Below are positions 7,078-8,416 of a stretch of 8,416 nucleotides of DNA, in pieces. Both the position numbers and the translations under genes were made by a program. The notes under the pieces were generated by a model. It ran no database searches. It was not told the origin of the DNA and worked only from the letters and a program-made list of their open reading frames with translations. Within the stretch, counting starts at the first letter, position 1, and the number at the start of each line of letters is the position of its first letter. The stretch is taken from contig DRKO01000385.1 of the NCBI GenBank assembly GCA_011051745.1, positions 1-8,416 of the forward strand. Reading direction: 5' to 3'. Origin of the DNA: Chloroflexota bacterium (lineage in GTDB: Bacteria > Chloroflexota > Anaerolineae > Aggregatilineales > UBA3940).

Positions 7078-7950
7078 CTAGTCTCCGGCCTGCGCCTCCG
7101 CGACCTGAAGGGCTCCCGCTTTGGTGAGCTTGCTGACAACCAGCTCCTCGGTCTCCTTCATGCTGTCGTCAATGTACGGGAAGGCCAGCCAGGCGTTCCC
7201 GATCCCGAACAGTGCGCCGGTCAGGACGCGCAGGAAGGGTGTGCTCTCCCTCACCGGATAGAAGGGCAGCCCAAAGCCGTTGAAAGGCGGGTTGGCGAAG
7301 TACTGGCTGAACCCGTCCAGCCCGATCGGCACGATCGCGATCAGCAGGTACGCCCAGAAGGGCAGATAGGGAACCCGCACCCCGGCCCGTTTGAGCAGCA
7401 TGTAAGCCAGCCCGAAGAGCGTGATCCCCCCGTAGATCGCCACGTCCCGCTCACAGAAAGCGACTTTCCACCCCATCCGCTCGCTGCCGCGAAACCGCTT
7501 GGCGGCGAAGATCAGGTCGGCGTCGAGCGTGTTCACGTCTATGCCCTCGAAGGCCGGTTCCTGACTGGCGTATTCCTCAAAGCTACCCACCGGCAGGCCC
7601 GCCCGTGCGCGGGGATAAACGGTCTGCTCGCCGAAGAGGAACCACGAACGGAACGCGAACTGATGACAGACCGGACTGTACGCCCGGTAGATGATCTCCC
7701 CCGCCCCCGTCCAGCCTGCCTCCATCGCGACCGGGGCCAGGAACGGCAGACCGACGTAAATTCCCACCAGCAGCGTCAGCACGGCCACCCACCGGCGGGA
7801 GAACCACAGGACGGCCCGATCCAGCCCGATCACAACATCCCGCCGCCAGCCGGTGACTTTCTGTTGCCCCATCGGATGGGGGATTGCCCCGGACGAACGT
7901 TCGGGTGCTGTCATGGCCCTTCCCTGCTCGAACTCCGGCTCGCGTTCCAT
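7078..7950 (-). CDS. DUF2085 domain-containing integral membrane protein
   Basis: This 290-residue membrane protein has unknown function. After a hydrophilic N-terminus it shows hydrophobic segments at about 54-76, 171-187, 197-213 and 240-258. The family signature is present as CHQ (95-97) followed by RSWFLFG, then CERDVAIYGG (166-175), and a DGFSQ (212-216) after the third segment. Compact DUF2085 proteins have the two cysteine motifs about 25 residues apart; here Cys95 and Cys166 are 71 apart, with a hydrophilic insert at about 110-160. The ATG at 7950 begins one base after the stop of the upstream ccdA-like gene, suggesting translational coupling, but its own ribosome site is weak. An ATG at 7914 (278 residues) has AGGGAAGG just ahead and is a real alternative. 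A TTG further upstream at 7995 is unlikely. An intrinsic terminator follows. Confidence 0.82.
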   Translation of the reverse strand: MEREPEFEQGRAMTAPERSSGAIPHPMGQQKVTGWRRDVVIGLDRAVLWFSRRWVAVLTLLVGIYVGLPFLAPVAMEAGWTGAGEIIYRAYSPVCHQFAFRSWFLFGEQTVYPRARAGLPVGSFEEYASQEPAFEGIDVNTLDADLIFAAKRFRGSERMGWKVAFCERDVAIYGGITLFGLAYMLLKRAGVRVPYLPFWAYLLIAIVPIGLDGFSQYFANPPFNGFGLPFYPVRESTPFLRVLTGALFGIGNAWLAFPYIDDSMKETEELVVSKLTKAGALQVAEAQAGD

Positions 7951-7951
7951 G

Positions 7952-8416
7952 CTACCGGGGTCCCACCAGCCGCACCAGCCACTCGTCAATCGCAATCGTC
8001 AACGAGTTACCGGCGGCAAACAGCGCCGAGAAGCGCTGAACGGTTCCGGCGAAGACGAAGACGCCGATTACGATCAGCAGGACGCCGCTCACGATCTCAA
8101 CCACGCGCATGTGCTTCTGAAACTTGCGCAGCCCCTCGCTGGCACGCTCCATCAGCAGGGCCGTCAGCAGGAAGGGGATTCCCAGCCCCAGCGCATAGGC
8201 GCTCAGCAGCAGGGCCGCCCGCCCCGCCGAGCCGGTGCTCGCCCCCAGCGTCAGCATCGCCGCCAGAATCGGCCCCAGACAGGGCGACCATCCCGCCGAG
8301 AAAGTCACGCCCATAAAGAAAGACCCCGCAAACCCCAGTTCATTGCGGGGACGGGCCTGGCTGCGGGTGTCGTGGTACAGGAAGGGGATGCGGATCACGC
8401 CCATTGTGTGCAGGCC
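7952..8416 (-). CDS. ccdA: CcdA-type cytochrome c biogenesis / thiol-disulfide transporter, C-terminal part
   Basis: CcdA proteins carry electrons from cytoplasmic thioredoxin across the membrane to extracytoplasmic thiol-disulfide partners, for example for cytochrome c maturation. The visible 154 residues match the C-terminal half of the usual protein of about 230-250 residues. A loop (GLHTMGVIRIPFLY) leads to a membrane segment with the conserved GWSPCLGP (visible residues 42-49; Cys46 is one of the two redox cysteines). Two more membrane segments follow at about 68-88 and 105-124. An ATG at 8404 is not the true start, because the frame stays open to the window edge with family-like sequence and the first half, including the first cysteine, must lie beyond 8416. 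A DUF2085 gene follows one base after its stop. Confidence 0.88.
   Translation of the reverse strand, partial: GLHTMGVIRIPFLYHDTRSQARPRNELGFAGSFFMGVTFSAGWSPCLGPILAAMLTLGASTGSAGRAALLLSAYALGLGIPFLLTALLMERASEGLRKFQKHMRVVEIVSGVLLIVIGVFVFAGTVQRFSALFAAGNSLTIAIDEWLVRLVGPR

Noticed and set aside
6944..7127. AGAAGGAG motif followed by GTG at 6958 and ATG at 6963, possible 54-residue small protein
   Set aside because: The ribosome-site match is good, but the frame runs through the terminator hairpin and into the antisense of the DUF2085 gene, and its Pro/Arg/Ser-rich composition looks non-coding.
6886..8316. Plus-strand open frame of 476 codons
   Set aside because: It is antisense to the DUF2085 and ccdA-like genes, crosses the terminator, and its translation is low-complexity Arg/Pro/Ser with no domain.

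Overview
The window is a GC-rich bacterial chromosomal segment, densely packed with genes. It most resembles Chloroflexota, probably Anaerolineae-like. That placement is an inference from the gene repertoire: a lipoprotein with a Thr/Pro tether and an immune-inhibitor-A-like C-terminus, a TM0106-type RecB-like nuclease, a long multi-PAS/GAF kinase, and a long-form DUF2085 membrane protein. No rRNA, tRNA, insertion sequence, CRISPR array or other mobile element is visible.

Left part, plus strand (about 24-4216). A plausible sigma70-type promoter (24-52) and a strong ribosome binding site precede a secreted lipoprotein with a zinc metallopeptidase signature (87-2153). A putative nuclease with two nuclease folds follows after 12 bases (2166-3578). 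An IMPACT/YigZ-family protein comes next through a GTGA stop/start overlap (3575-4216). Spacing suggests one transcription unit, although the three products have no obvious common pathway.

Middle, minus strand (4204-6594). A soluble sensor histidine kinase with three PAS domains, a GAF domain and an intact kinase core converges on the YigZ-like gene, with a 13-base tail-to-tail overlap. Its best promoter lies about 260 bases upstream of its start (6856-6883), implying a long leader. No response regulator is in the window.

Right part, minus strand (7020-8416). The C-terminal half of a CcdA-type thiol-disulfide membrane transporter enters from the right edge. It is followed after one base by a DUF2085 integral membrane protein and a clear intrinsic terminator (7020-7050). 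These two genes look like the end of an operon and may share a cell-envelope role.

I see no clear new system. The points most worth a second look are the CcdA/DUF2085 pair with its widely separated cysteine motifs, the dual-nuclease protein with both sets of motifs apparently intact, and the long leader of the kinase gene.
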